Shown: positions 23,867 to 32,272, counted from the first letter of the stretch. The stretch: 64,000 nucleotides of DNA from CAZIRF01 sp964541755 (GCA_964541755.1 CAZIRF010000005.1:62001-126000), one strand, 5' to 3'. Numbers and translations: made by a program. The notes: generated from the sequence alone by a model not told the origin.

Positions 23867-25050
23867 ACACTGGTCTCTTTGAGGTAGCGCTCCTCGAGAG
23901 CTCGGGCTATGCGCTTGACGATGCTCCGGCGAATTTCCAGCTCGACCGGCATATTCGGGTCCTGGTGAGCTTCGTTTATCCGCGTTCCCACCAGAAATTC
24001 GATTCTATCCGAATCCAGCAAAAGATCGACCAATTTCGTGGCCGCGTTTGTACTGTTTCCCGCCGTCGCGCCGCCCTCGAGGAGCTCTGCCACGCGGCCC
24101 AGGGTGAGTATCCCCTCGGTAACGAGGTCTGCCCCCTCCATGGTCGACGGCGGCGGAATTGAGGGGTCGAGCATGCGCAGGTTTACGCGCACCGGCCGAT
24201 TGAGTTCGCGCGAGATGATATTGGCCGTCGTCCCGCCGCAGAGAATACGCCGTCCTTCGAAGTCGGTAAAGATGGTGGCCATGTCGCCGTCGTGCGCCGG
24301 ATCGACCGGCGGGCCGCTCATAACCAGGGTGTTGCGCGGTTTGCGAAAGTAGATAACAGCACAGCTGATGTCGTCCTTGGCCTCGTAGCCGTCGTGGGAT
24401 TCGGCTTCTTTAACCAGCCGTCGTGCAAGGTCGCGGGCACTAATGGTGGGGTTTTCCATGACAACCTTGCGCGTGTACTCCTGTGCCTTGGGGTTTCCCC
24501 AGCCCAGCGGCCGCACCCGGCTTCCCATTCCCGATTGGACGACCCCGTCCGAGAAAAACACGATGCGGTCGCCCGGCCGTGCCCGATATTCGCTGTAGTG
24601 GAGAATTTCGTTGCGAACTATTGGCGATCCTGTTCGGGACCTGCGTCGTTTGACTTCCATCGGTGTTTTGATGGGTTCGATGAGGGTATCGTTGCGTACC
24701 AAGAGAAAGGGAGGATTGTCGTACTCGATGATGCGCACGGTATTGGCGTTGTCGATGTCGACAATGGTAAAGGTCGCGTAACTTATCTTGCGTTCTTTAC
24801 ACACCGGCAAGGTTTTCATGATGATCTGCGCAGCCCGCTTGGGCGGTATATCCTCGGCAATGAAGCGCAGGGCCATGGTGGCCGTAAGGGTCGCGAGAAC
24901 CCCCGCCTTGATGCCCGATCCCAGCCCGTCGGACAAGACCGATATGATCCGGCCGTCGTCGGTTTTACGCGAAAGGAAGACATCCCCATCGGCCCCCTCG
25001 CCATGTTTGCGCTTCTGGTGGACCCCCACATCGACAAAACTGTCGCTCAC
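23854..25050 (-). CDS. SpoIIE/PP2C-type serine phosphatase of the hydrogenase operon
   Basis: 398 residues. The PPM metal motif is 'VLSDGLGSGIKAG' (about 38-50) and the second is 'VFFSDGVVQSGMG'. This is the SpoIIE (PF07228-like) branch, which dephosphorylates anti-sigma-antagonist-type proteins on Ser/Thr. Residues ~245-330 add a domain of unclear type. Its GTG start overlaps the hydS stop (GTGA), with GGGGG upstream. A phosphatase next to a PAS-[FeFe] hydrogenase is a recurrent pair in Firmicutes and spirochaetes, which suggests that HydS controls it as an output (inference). Confidence 0.88.
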   Translation of the reverse strand: MSDSFVDVGVHQKRKHGEGADGDVFLSRKTDDGRIISVLSDGLGSGIKAGVLATLTATMALRFIAEDIPPKRAAQIIMKTLPVCKERKISYATFTIVDIDNANTVRIIEYDNPPFLLVRNDTLIEPIKTPMEVKRRRSRTGSPIVRNEILHYSEYRARPGDRIVFFSDGVVQSGMGSRVRPLGWGNPKAQEYTRKVVMENPTISARDLARRLVKEAESHDGYEAKDDISCAVIYFRKPRNTLVMSGPPVDPAHDGDMATIFTDFEGRRILCGGTTANIISRELNRPVRVNLRMLDPSIPPPSTMEGADLVTEGILTLGRVAELLEGGATAGNSTNAATKLVDLLLDSDRIEFLVGTRINEAHQDPNMPVELEIRRSIVKRIARALEERYLKETSVRFI

Positions 25051-26858
25051 CGCTTCCCCCTGCGCGCAGCCTCTCCTGCTTCTGTGCCCACGTCTTCTCC
25101 CTCGAAGGATTCGATGATGGAGGTGAGCGTCGCCTCTGTTTCGGCGGCGTTTTCGCCAAGGAGAAAGGCGATTTTCTGCACGACTGCGAGGTTGCGGGTA
25201 ATGACCTTGCGCGCTTGCGAGACGACACGGTCCTTGCGTACCCAGGGGCTGGTTATATCCTGGAAGACTCCACCGGCGTAGCTGCCCTTTTCAATGGGAA
25301 AGATGGTCGCATGCAAGATGCGTTTGTCGCTGCGTATGTCGCGGTCGATCGTCGTTGCGCCATTGAGAACATCGCGAAAATAGCGGTTAAAATCTGCCAA
25401 TTTGGCGAGGTCTGCCCCTTCGAGTCCCGGTCGCGCATCCCACAACTGCAGCGCCTCTTCGCCACAGAGTTTGGCAAAATTGAAATTGCATTCGACCACT
25501 TCCAGGTGGCGATCCACGATGACCACGCCGCTGGGTATGGCCTGAATAAGGCTGTTTGCCTTTTTTTGCGCCAGCTTTCGCATGTACGAGACGCACATGT
25601 CGCGCTCTGCGCGGCCCTCTATCATGGCGCGTGCGAAGTCCCGGCAGCTGTCATAGCCGCAGCCACCACAGTTGATCTCGTCTTCCCGGCTGTATTTTCC
25701 CGTCTCCGCGAGGGCTTCCCGTACGCGGCGTTCATCCACCTCCCGGACGGGAAGGGCGGGGATGTCCCGAAAATCGTCAAGGCTGACAGTTTTCTCCGCG
25801 CCCTTGGCCGCAACGGCCGTTGCGGCGTGCTGTTCGGCGGCAGCGCTTGCCGCATACTGTTCAACGGCGAGGCGTTTGACTATGCTCCCGTCGCGTCGGG
25901 CGCTCCGGGGGCCATTCACACAGCCCCCCGGGCAAGCCAGGAGTTCCAGAAAGAGGGGCCCGTCCAGTTTCTGCGGGTCGAGGCCGGCGAGGGCGCGATC
26001 GATCTCTTCAAGGCCGCTAAACGAGAGACAGCGGGCGTCATCGCCCAGGCCCTGATCGCGGATGGCGCGTATCATTCCGCCGTCGAAGGGGTAGAGGGCC
26101 CCACTCCCGGCGCGTTCGGGCAGAAATCGGGCACGGGGAAGGGCTCTGTCTTCCGTGCCTTCTCCATCAGTCTTGTTTCTTGTGACGAGGGAGATTCCCT
26201 CCTCTTCGAACCATGCGGCCAAATCGCGAAAGTCGATTGCCACATCCACGAGCGATGGGTGAAGGTCCGATTCCCTTTTTTTCGAGATGCAGGGCCCGAT
26301 AAAGACAATGGCACTGTCTTCACCGTAAAGACTCTTGAGTTCGCTCGCGTGGGCCAAAAGGGGCGAGTACAGGCCTGTTATAAAGGGTGCGAAGGCCGGC
26401 CGGTACTTCTTGATATGTTCGACGACTGTCGGACAGGCCGACGAGATGAATATTCGCGATTCTGCACCTGCTCCGGCCATATCGCGTGCCACACGCCGTG
26501 CGACAAGGTCTGCGCCGCGTGCGGTCTCCGAAACCCCGGTAAAGCCCAGGTCGAGAAGTGCCTGGATAAGGGTTTCGGCGGGAATGGCGGGGAATTCGCT
26601 TGCGAAGGAAGGCGCGAGTGACGCATACACCGGTCGTGAGTCTGCCAAAAGGCGCTTGACCCGGGCCCGGTCTGCCCGTACATGCTTTGCGCCAACGGGA
26701 CAGACCTGGACGCAGTGGCCACAGAGGACGCAGAGTTCCTGCACGACGGCAGCGCGACCCTGTTCAACCCGAATTGCCTTGACGCTGCACTCGCGCAGGC
26801 ATTTGTAGCAGTCCTGGCACTCGGTTTTTTCGGTGTAAATGGGATTGAGAGAGTTCAT
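25047..26858 (-). CDS. hydS: Sensory [FeFe] hydrogenase with Fe-S and PAS domains (HydS-like, group C)
   Basis: 603 residues. Two [4Fe-4S] ferredoxin clusters (Cys14-17-20-24, Cys43-46-49-53) lead into an H-cluster domain with SSACPTVV (Ala141, ligand Cys142), GPCISKKRE (Cys190) and ELLACPGGC (Cys309, Cys313). The proton-relay Cys of motif 1 is Ala, as in the slow sensory enzymes such as Thermotoga HydS. An Ala/Glu-rich linker (331-356), a CGGCGYDSC..C Fe-S domain (Cys397, 400, 405, 422) and a PAS domain (~435-540) follow. Likely an H2 sensor. Its ATG overlaps the preceding stop (ATGA). Confidence 0.9.
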   Translation of the reverse strand: MNSLNPIYTEKTECQDCYKCLRECSVKAIRVEQGRAAVVQELCVLCGHCVQVCPVGAKHVRADRARVKRLLADSRPVYASLAPSFASEFPAIPAETLIQALLDLGFTGVSETARGADLVARRVARDMAGAGAESRIFISSACPTVVEHIKKYRPAFAPFITGLYSPLLAHASELKSLYGEDSAIVFIGPCISKKRESDLHPSLVDVAIDFRDLAAWFEEEGISLVTRNKTDGEGTEDRALPRARFLPERAGSGALYPFDGGMIRAIRDQGLGDDARCLSFSGLEEIDRALAGLDPQKLDGPLFLELLACPGGCVNGPRSARRDGSIVKRLAVEQYAASAAAEQHAATAVAAKGAEKTVSLDDFRDIPALPVREVDERRVREALAETGKYSREDEINCGGCGYDSCRDFARAMIEGRAERDMCVSYMRKLAQKKANSLIQAIPSGVVIVDRHLEVVECNFNFAKLCGEEALQLWDARPGLEGADLAKLADFNRYFRDVLNGATTIDRDIRSDKRILHATIFPIEKGSYAGGVFQDITSPWVRKDRVVSQARKVITRNLAVVQKIAFLLGENAAETEATLTSIIESFEGEDVGTEAGEAARRGKR

Positions 26859-27142
26859 GCGTTACCCCCCTCTGTGCGGCGAAGGGTTCTTTCGCGGTGG
26901 GTCCGAAGGATGTCTTCGAGGGCTTCGGGGGTAACCCCCCGGTAACAAATACCATCGATCGTGATGATGGGACCGTCCTTGCACTGTCCCTCGCAGAGGC
27001 AGCCGACAAGGTCTATATCGTCACAGTCCCCGAGTTTCCCTGTTTCGAGCATGCGTTGGAGGCTCTCTGCATTGAGGCCGTTGCCACGCGAAAAACAGGA
27101 GCTGCCCATACAGATTGAAATCGACCGGATTGGGGTAATCAT
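26855..27142 (-). CDS. Thioredoxin-like [2Fe-2S] protein, first gene of the hydrogenase operon
   Basis: 95 residues. Cys11 and Cys16 in CMGSSC, then Cys48 and Cys50/Cys54 in GCLCEGQC, give the C-x4-C..C-x3-C pattern of the NuoE-like [2Fe-2S] fold. Probably the electron partner of HydS; note the parallel with the 86-residue protein in front of the catalytic hydrogenase. The ATG has no Shine-Dalgarno and follows an AT-rich promoter within 6-8 bases. An alternative ATG at 27109 would delete the first Cys and is unlikely. Confidence 0.85.
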   Translation of the reverse strand: MITPIRSISICMGSSCFSRGNGLNAESLQRMLETGKLGDCDDIDLVGCLCEGQCKDGPIITIDGICYRGVTPEALEDILRTHRERTLRRTEGGNA

Positions 27143-27150
27143 TATAAATA

Positions 27151-27179
27151 TATATATAAAAATATAACGAATAAGTCAA
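27151..27179 (-). promoter_or_regulatory. AT-rich promoter of the hydrogenase operon
   Basis: Minus strand TTGACT (27179-27174), 17-bp spacer, TATATA (27156-27151), 8 bases before the ATG at 27142. The region is strikingly AT-rich for this window. Confidence 0.65.
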
Positions 27180-27245
27180 TACCCGTAAAAATCGCAAACA
27201 ATGTAATGACTCATGGCTTGTTTTACGCTATGATGGGGACAAGTT

Positions 27246-27268
27246 GATATCGGGCAGCGCCCGATATC
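27246..27268. promoter_or_regulatory. Perfect 10-bp inverted repeat, operator-like
   Basis: GATATCGGGC-AGC-GCCCGATATC, just downstream of a possible promoter (TATGAT at 27229-27234) for the methyltransferase gene. The position suits a repressor operator or a 5'-UTR hairpin. Confidence 0.6.
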
Positions 27269-27298
27269 TATGTGAACAACTGTTGGGGGTACTGTCTC

Positions 27299-28051
27299 AT
27301 GATCACAATGTATGACAATTTATTGGAATACTATGACGAGCTATTTCCCGTCGAACAGTCAAAAATAATGTACATTGAAGAAACACTTTCCAAAATTGGC
27401 GATGATACCGGGAATTCGGCTTTGCCGCGAGTCCTGGATGTCGGGTGTGCAACGGGGACCTTCGACATACAGCTGATGCGAAGGCACATGGATGTGACGG
27501 GCATAGACAACAACGCGACCATGATTCAAAGCGCTTGTCGTCGCAACCCGGAGCCGCGCACCAATGCCCGCTTTTTCCGCATGGACATGCGTGAAGCGGC
27601 CGGGGCCTTGGCGAGCAATGCTTATTCCGCAGTGCTCTGTCTGGGGAACACCCTTGTGCACCTCGAGAATCGTGAGGAAATAGGACAATTCCTCAAGGAG
27701 ATGCACGGACTTCTCGTTCCCGGCGGGGCTATCGTCCTCCAGCTCGTGAACTATGAACGCATTTTGGCAGAGGGGATAGAACGTCTTCCTTCCATCGAAA
27801 GCACCCGTTGTCGCTTCGAACGCCTCTATACGCGGCGCGAAGACGGGCGGCTCAATTTCGAGGTAACGCTCTTTTCTTCGACGGAACAAATCGTCTTCCG
27901 CGATCGCAGCATTCTCTTTCCGCTCAAGGCCTTGGACCTTGAGGATGCGCTCAAGGCTGCGGGTTTTGCGCGGGTTTCCTTCCGCGATTCCTTCGAAACC
28001 CCCGATTATTCCGGAACGGATCTCGGTTTGGTCTGTACGGCCTGGCGTTAA
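27299..28051 (+). CDS. Class I SAM-dependent methyltransferase
   Basis: 250 residues from the ATG at 27299 (an in-frame GTG at 27272 is less likely; GGGGG lies nine bases before the ATG). The N-terminus MYDNLLEYYDELFP and the SAM-binding motif I VLDVGCATGTFDIQL, followed by acidic 'GIDNN', are clear. The post-motif 'VLCLGNTLVHL' is typical of the YcgJ/UbiE-like small-molecule methyltransferases. Substrate unknown. It stands alone between the divergent hydrogenase operon and a convergent operon. The palindrome at 27246-27268 suggests dedicated regulation. Confidence 0.85.
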   Translation: MITMYDNLLEYYDELFPVEQSKIMYIEETLSKIGDDTGNSALPRVLDVGCATGTFDIQLMRRHMDVTGIDNNATMIQSACRRNPEPRTNARFFRMDMREAAGALASNAYSAVLCLGNTLVHLENREEIGQFLKEMHGLLVPGGAIVLQLVNYERILAEGIERLPSIESTRCRFERLYTRREDGRLNFEVTLFSSTEQIVFRDRSILFPLKALDLEDALKAAGFARVSFRDSFETPDYSGTDLGLVCTAWR

Positions 28052-28139
28052 GCGCGGGGGGGAGAGGGAGGCGGTGGTCTTCCTGTTAACAGTGCGGGCT
28101 CTGGAGCCGGCGTCGTAAATGACGGCATCAATGGCACCG

Positions 28140-28940
28140 TTATCGGCCGGCCCCTTGCAGGCTTGCAGAATCGGGCCCCTCGGCGATAAGTGCCTTGAGG
28201 CGGCTCGTTTCATCGCGAAGCCCCTCATCGCTGTGTGTCGCGTTATGGTCCAAGATCATCCAGTAGTCGAGGGTTGTTTCGCGGCTGCGGCGGTAGACTT
28301 CTGCAAAAACCGGTACAAAGGGCTTCCTGAGTGCTTCAATGGCCCCCATGTGCCGCAGGTGCCGGCAGTGTATCATGGCAGTCTTGGCGCCCAAGGCGGA
28401 TGAAATCCGGTCGGTGCCCATGTCGCGAAGGGGTGCCCAGCAGGACCGCACGTAGGGGTGCCTGGCCATCTCCACTATATCCAGAAGGACTTCGTAGCTG
28501 GCGATGAAACTCTTGGGGTGTGGTTCGATTGCCAAGCAAATCCCCAATTTTCCCGCCCGGTCTGCTATGCGTGACAGTTGGCTGTAGAGTGTTGCCCGGC
28601 TCAGAAGGCCGCAGGGGCGGGTTCTGTGGGCCCAGATGCGGATAAGCGGGGCCTGGAGCCAGCGGGCGGTGTCGAGGACCGCCTTGAAGGATTGGCGCGG
28701 CTCTTCCTCGCAATCCGGAAGCCCGATACGGTATTGGCTCCCGTAGCTGGAAATGGTAAGGCCTCCGCGCAGGGTTCCCATCATCAGCCGCTCCGCCTTT
28801 TCAAGGTCTCCGTGCGGGAGGTGTGTATCGGCCGACCATTCAATGCCCTGGAGGCCCAGTGCGGCAGCGCGGGCGATGGTTTCATCGGCGGAAAGCGACG
28901 TGAAAATGCTTGATGACAGCCCCGCCTTAATGATGCTCAT
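28140..28940 (-). CDS. Sugar phosphate isomerase/epimerase-like TIM barrel (AP endonuclease 2 family)
   Basis: 266 residues. Begins 'IIKAGLSSSIFTSLSADETIARAAALG' and contains 'GLQGIEWSADTHLPHGD', 'ICLAIEPHPKSF' and 'YWMILDHN', the xylose-isomerase-like barrel pattern with metal-binding Glu/Asp/His. It acts on an unknown sugar or cyclitol. It starts seven bases after the ricT stop, so it is the last gene of the M23-bactofilin-yaaR-ricT transcript. The link of a sugar epimerase to that cell-envelope set is unexplained. Confidence 0.75.
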   Translation of the reverse strand: MSIIKAGLSSSIFTSLSADETIARAAALGLQGIEWSADTHLPHGDLEKAERLMMGTLRGGLTISSYGSQYRIGLPDCEEEPRQSFKAVLDTARWLQAPLIRIWAHRTRPCGLLSRATLYSQLSRIADRAGKLGICLAIEPHPKSFIASYEVLLDIVEMARHPYVRSCWAPLRDMGTDRISSALGAKTAMIHCRHLRHMGAIEALRKPFVPVFAEVYRRSRETTLDYWMILDHNATHSDEGLRDETSRLKALIAEGPDSASLQGAGR

Positions 28941-28946
28941 CTTTTT

Positions 28947-30017
28947 TTACAGCCCCCCGATATCCGGGGCCGGGTTGACGGTGTTGTCAACGATCTCCTT
29001 GCCGGATACGTTCGAATCGTTCTTGCTTTCCGCATCGTCAAGTTTCGCTTCCCTGCGGATATGCCAACGCCCTTCAACACGCTCAAAGACTGATGCAGGC
29101 AGATCGATAGATCGGCCGTCTTCTCCATGCATGCGGATACGCCCCGAGACCGGGTTGACCTCGGTGGTCTTCCAGTTCGTCCCGTCCCAGTTGAGGCGAT
29201 AGCCTTCTGACGGCATATTGCGACGAGCCTCCTGGTAGAAGCTGTGTTCGTAGGCCAAACAGCACAGGAGCCGGCCACAGGGCCCGGAAATCTTCATGGA
29301 ATTGAGGCTGAGATTTTGATCCTTTGCCATCTTGATTGAAACAGGTTTGAGTTTGTCCGATACGCTATGACAGCAGTATGCGCGCCCACAGACGCCCAAG
29401 CCCCCGACAACACGGGCTTCGTCGCGAACGCCAATCTGGCGCAGCTCGATGCGGTGTTTAAAAATACCAACGAGGTCTTTTACCAATTCGCGGAAATCCA
29501 CCCGATTTTCTGCGGTAAAAAAGAAGAGTATCTTGCTTTCGTCGAGGAGGTAATGGACAGCGACAAGCTTCATGTCCAGCTTGTGGGCGGAAATCTTTTC
29601 TTTGCATACGCGGTAGGCGTCCCGTTCTTTTTCCCTGTCTTCGCGGGCGCGTGCCAGATCTTCTTCGCTCGCTGCGCGCTCGATATCGACGAGATCGCCC
29701 TTGGCGATGCGGGGGCGCGTCACCTTCCCGACAACCCGGGCCATGTCTCTGCCAAAACGGGTGGGGACGATAACGGTCGTACCCGCAGCCAAATCATCTG
29801 CAGTATGCCGGGCAATCAAGCTCTCGTTCGAGTATGCCAGGTTGAGTTTGTAGAAGCTTCGGGCATGACTATCAGCAAGGTTCTCCGATGAATCATCATC
29901 TGTGCTGTCGTCTGTCGATTCATCCGGGGCGTCCGACTGCTCTTCTGCCGTGTGTGTATCCGTGTCCTCAAGATCAATGAGGTCTTCGGGGTGTATATCT
30001 TCATCTTCAATGTGCAC
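28947..30017 (-). CDS. ricT: PSP1-domain protein, YaaT/RicT homologue
   Basis: 356 residues from a GTG with AGGAG five bases upstream; the ORF extension to 30152 lies in yaaR. An acidic Asp/Glu/Ser/Thr-rich N-terminus (1-65) precedes the PSP1 core, which closely matches B. subtilis YaaT as I recall it: VCGRAYCC, 'VSIKMAKDQNLSLN', then SGPCGRLLCCLAYE. The five or more Cys are the Fe-S ligands of the RicA-RicF-RicT complex, which tunes RNase Y and phosphorelays in Bacillus. A long disordered C-terminal tail follows. Next to yaaR, the same pairing as in Firmicutes. Function in spirochaetes is inferred only. Confidence 0.88.
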   Translation of the reverse strand: MHIEDEDIHPEDLIDLEDTDTHTAEEQSDAPDESTDDSTDDDSSENLADSHARSFYKLNLAYSNESLIARHTADDLAAGTTVIVPTRFGRDMARVVGKVTRPRIAKGDLVDIERAASEEDLARAREDREKERDAYRVCKEKISAHKLDMKLVAVHYLLDESKILFFFTAENRVDFRELVKDLVGIFKHRIELRQIGVRDEARVVGGLGVCGRAYCCHSVSDKLKPVSIKMAKDQNLSLNSMKISGPCGRLLCCLAYEHSFYQEARRNMPSEGYRLNWDGTNWKTTEVNPVSGRIRMHGEDGRSIDLPASVFERVEGRWHIRREAKLDDAESKNDSNVSGKEIVDNTVNPAPDIGGL

Positions 30018-30036
30018 GTGTACTCCTGTGCCGGCG

Positions 30037-30552
30037 CTATTGCAAGAGGTCGACGAGGAGGCCGTTGATCTCTTCAATGCGGGCGAGCAGGTCGAGACCT
30101 GCTTTCTGGCCGCCGAGTATACCGGCTGCCAATTGTTCAAGTTTGGTGTCAACGATGCGTACTATGGTAAGTTTCTTCTTTTCAAGAAGGCTCTTTCGTA
30201 CCCACGTTTCGCCCACAGTATAGCCGTTTTTAACAACAAAGTGAAGGAAGTTTTTGACGGCTTCTTTGTATCGAAGAAGGTTGTCGCGCGAACTGCGTTC
30301 CTTGAGGGCATCCCCGGCGCTGTGGATGTCGTCCAGAAGGCTTGGAATGTCCATATCCTCCGGATGCATATCCGTGGCCGCCTGGCTGTTTTCAAGTTCT
30401 TCGCTGGCTTCCCCGAGGCGTTTGGTAAAACTGGTTTTTCGCGTCTTGTCTTGCTCGCGGGCTTTGTTGTTTCGCATCTGTGCCTGCGCGTTTGCGTAGG
30501 CATGCGGGCTTATAAATGAGGCGGGATCCGATACAATATCAAGTTTGGCCAT
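30037..30552 (-). CDS. yaaR: YaaR family protein (DUF327)
   Basis: 171 residues from ATG 30552, with GAGGGG seven bases upstream. The conserved C-terminal half reads 'YKEAVKNFLHFVVKNGYTV' ... 'LDLLARIEEINGLLVDLL', the DUF327 signature. All-helical and soluble. YaaR is encoded beside YaaT in many Firmicutes; its function is unknown. It overlaps the bactofilin stop by 14 bases and precedes ricT by 19 bp. Confidence 0.85.
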   Translation of the reverse strand: MAKLDIVSDPASFISPHAYANAQAQMRNNKAREQDKTRKTSFTKRLGEASEELENSQAATDMHPEDMDIPSLLDDIHSAGDALKERSSRDNLLRYKEAVKNFLHFVVKNGYTVGETWVRKSLLEKKKLTIVRIVDTKLEQLAAGILGGQKAGLDLLARIEEINGLLVDLLQ

Positions 30553-30979
30553 GAGCGTGCCCCTCGGGGCCGGCTCCAACGCGTTGGAGAACGGAATGTC
30601 GGTCCTGCCAGCGCTTGAGGCGGGCCTGCCAGTCTTCTTCGCTGCCATTGGCCATGACGAAACCCTGTACGAAGCTGCCTTCTTCGATGCGAATACGTGT
30701 GGTGACGATATCACCCAAGACAAGGGCGCTTGAAAGGAGGGTAACGTCTTCGCTGGCGACAATATTGCCCTTGACCACGCCGCCCACAACGACCGAGCTG
30801 CCGTATACGTCACATTGCAGTCGGGCATCCCCGCCAATAACCACGCGGCCTTTTGCGCTAAGACTGCCGTGTATGTGTCCGTCTATACGCGTAGAGCCGT
30901 CAATGGACAGCTCCCCCCGAACGACGGTACCGGGCCCGACAATACTGTTGATGAGTGATGCGTTGGCAATCGTGGCCAT
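30539..30979 (-). CDS. Bactofilin
   Basis: 146 residues from ATG 30979. The central right-handed beta-helix pattern is clear: 'IVGPGTVVRGELSIDGSTR' then 'DGHIHGSLSAKGRVVIGGDA' with GxI/GxV spacing every ~17 residues. The N- and C-termini are short and disordered. Bactofilins polymerise into filaments under the inner membrane and position peptidoglycan enzymes; in helical bacteria they set curvature together with M23 peptidases. Here the gene starts one base after the M23 stop (TGATATG), which supports a shared shape function. Confidence 0.93.
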   Translation of the reverse strand: MATIANASLINSIVGPGTVVRGELSIDGSTRIDGHIHGSLSAKGRVVIGGDARLQCDVYGSSVVVGGVVKGNIVASEDVTLLSSALVLGDIVTTRIRIEEGSFVQGFVMANGSEEDWQARLKRWQDRHSVLQRVGAGPEGHAHGQT

Positions 30980-30980
30980 A

Positions 30981-32033
30981 TCAGTTGGAGTTGCTGTTTG
31001 AGCGGGAGGCGAGGCTGGCGCGCATGGTGATGTACTTGAGCGGGTCAACCACGTCGGAACCAACGTGTACTTCATAGTGAAGGTGGGGCCCGGTTGAATT
31101 GCCGGTGTTGCCGATATAGCCGATAACCTGCCCCTGTTTGACCCGCTGTCCTTCGGTAACAACCATGTTGCGCATGTGCGCATAGCGGGTGTAGTAGCCG
31201 TGTTTGTGTTTGACAATGACATAGTGGCCAAAGCCGAAGGCTTCGTATCCAACAGTAACAACCTGACCATCCGCCGTGGAAATGATGGGGTCGCCTTGGC
31301 GCCAGGTGGAGAGGTCGATGCCTCGGTGGATATACCACTGGCCGGTAAAGGGCTGCGGGTTTTGGCCAAAGTATTGTGAAATGTGCCCGATGCCACCCTT
31401 GATGGGCCAAATGCTTGGTATATCGCGCAGGAGGGCGTTTTGGGATTCGAGTATCCCCCCCAATTCTTCAACCGGTTTTGCCGCCTCGTCGAGCCATGCG
31501 CTCAGGCGTTTAAGCTCGCCAATTTCCTTGAGACTGCCTTCGGTGGTCTCGGAGAACTCGAAAAATGAGGCGAGATCCCCGGTGCCCGTTTGGTCGCTGT
31601 CTTTGTTTTGAATGCGTTTGATGCCAAGGGTATCGAGTGTCGATCCGAGGGCGACTTCGAAGTTCTTGGCAGACTTGAGCAGGGTGCTCGTCTCGTCGCG
31701 CAGTTGATCGAGACTCGCCTTGGTCGATTCAAGCAGGGAGGTCTTCTCGCCAAGGTGGGCAGCGGTTTGTACATAGGTGGCACTGTACCAGGCGAATACC
31801 CCCACGAGAGAGGCGCTTACCAGAACGAGTGCAATTATTGAAAGGAGGGTTATCTGGAAATTGTAGACTTTTTTTTCCGAGTGGGGGACGACCATAAGGG
31901 TGTACTTTCGCCCAAAGAGGGAAAAAAATCCCTTGAAAAAACGGCCAATAGCTATGAAGGCAGTCCTGAACGCCCTGGATATTCGGCGGACGATAGAATT
32001 TTCCAAGCGTTTGTATTTATGGACTGTCGCCAC
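30981..32033 (-). CDS. M23 family (LytM-type) peptidoglycan endopeptidase, membrane-anchored
   Basis: 350 residues from a GTG with AGGAG six bases upstream; the ORF extends to 32096 but into the promoter. A basic N-terminus, one transmembrane helix (~57-85), a coiled-coil-like region (95-190) and the catalytic domain follow. Zn ligands: His/Asp in HRGIDLS and HLH in TGPHLHYEVH, plus 'YTRYAHMRN'. It should cut peptide crosslinks in the periplasm. It is the first gene of an operon with bactofilin, as in Helicobacter and other curved bacteria. Confidence 0.92.
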   Translation of the reverse strand: MATVHKYKRLENSIVRRISRAFRTAFIAIGRFFKGFFSLFGRKYTLMVVPHSEKKVYNFQITLLSIIALVLVSASLVGVFAWYSATYVQTAAHLGEKTSLLESTKASLDQLRDETSTLLKSAKNFEVALGSTLDTLGIKRIQNKDSDQTGTGDLASFFEFSETTEGSLKEIGELKRLSAWLDEAAKPVEELGGILESQNALLRDIPSIWPIKGGIGHISQYFGQNPQPFTGQWYIHRGIDLSTWRQGDPIISTADGQVVTVGYEAFGFGHYVIVKHKHGYYTRYAHMRNMVVTEGQRVKQGQVIGYIGNTGNSTGPHLHYEVHVGSDVVDPLKYITMRASLASRSNSNSN

Positions 32034-32067
32034 TCCAGACTCCTGTTTCGAAAAAAAAGTACGAGGC

Positions 32068-32096
32068 AGTATACCAGTGTGCCGGGACACTGTCAA
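32068..32096 (-). promoter_or_regulatory. Near-consensus promoter of the M23-bactofilin operon
   Basis: Minus strand TTGACA (32096-32091), 17-bp spacer, TATACT (32073-32068). The spacer holds an inverted repeat CAGTGT-6-ACACTG, a possible operator. Confidence 0.8.
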
Positions 32097-32114
32097 ACTG
32101 TGTACCGGTACCGT

Positions 32115-32178
32115 TCAAGTATCGGCGCTTATATGTTTTTTCTCAATCAAGTATCGGCGCTTATATGTTCTTTCTCAA
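32115..32178. repeat. 32-bp tandem duplication between divergent promoters
   Basis: Copies 32115-32146 and 32147-32178 (start TCAAGTATCGGCGCTTATAT) differ at one base. They lie upstream of both the M23 and the TatD promoters. Confidence 0.9.
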
Positions 32179-32192
32179 TATAGATACTCGAT

Positions 32193-32221
32193 TTGACTGT
32201 GGATCTTTTCTGTGCTATATT
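32193..32221 (+). promoter_or_regulatory. Sigma-70-type promoter of tatD
   Basis: TTGACT (32193-32198), 17-bp spacer, TATATT (32216-32221). The transcript would begin near a hairpin (TGCGGG/CCCGCA, 32221-32247). Confidence 0.75.
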
Positions 32222-32272
32222 GCGGGTATCCAGTTTGGAATCCCGCAACATACGTTCTTAAACGAGAAAGCC

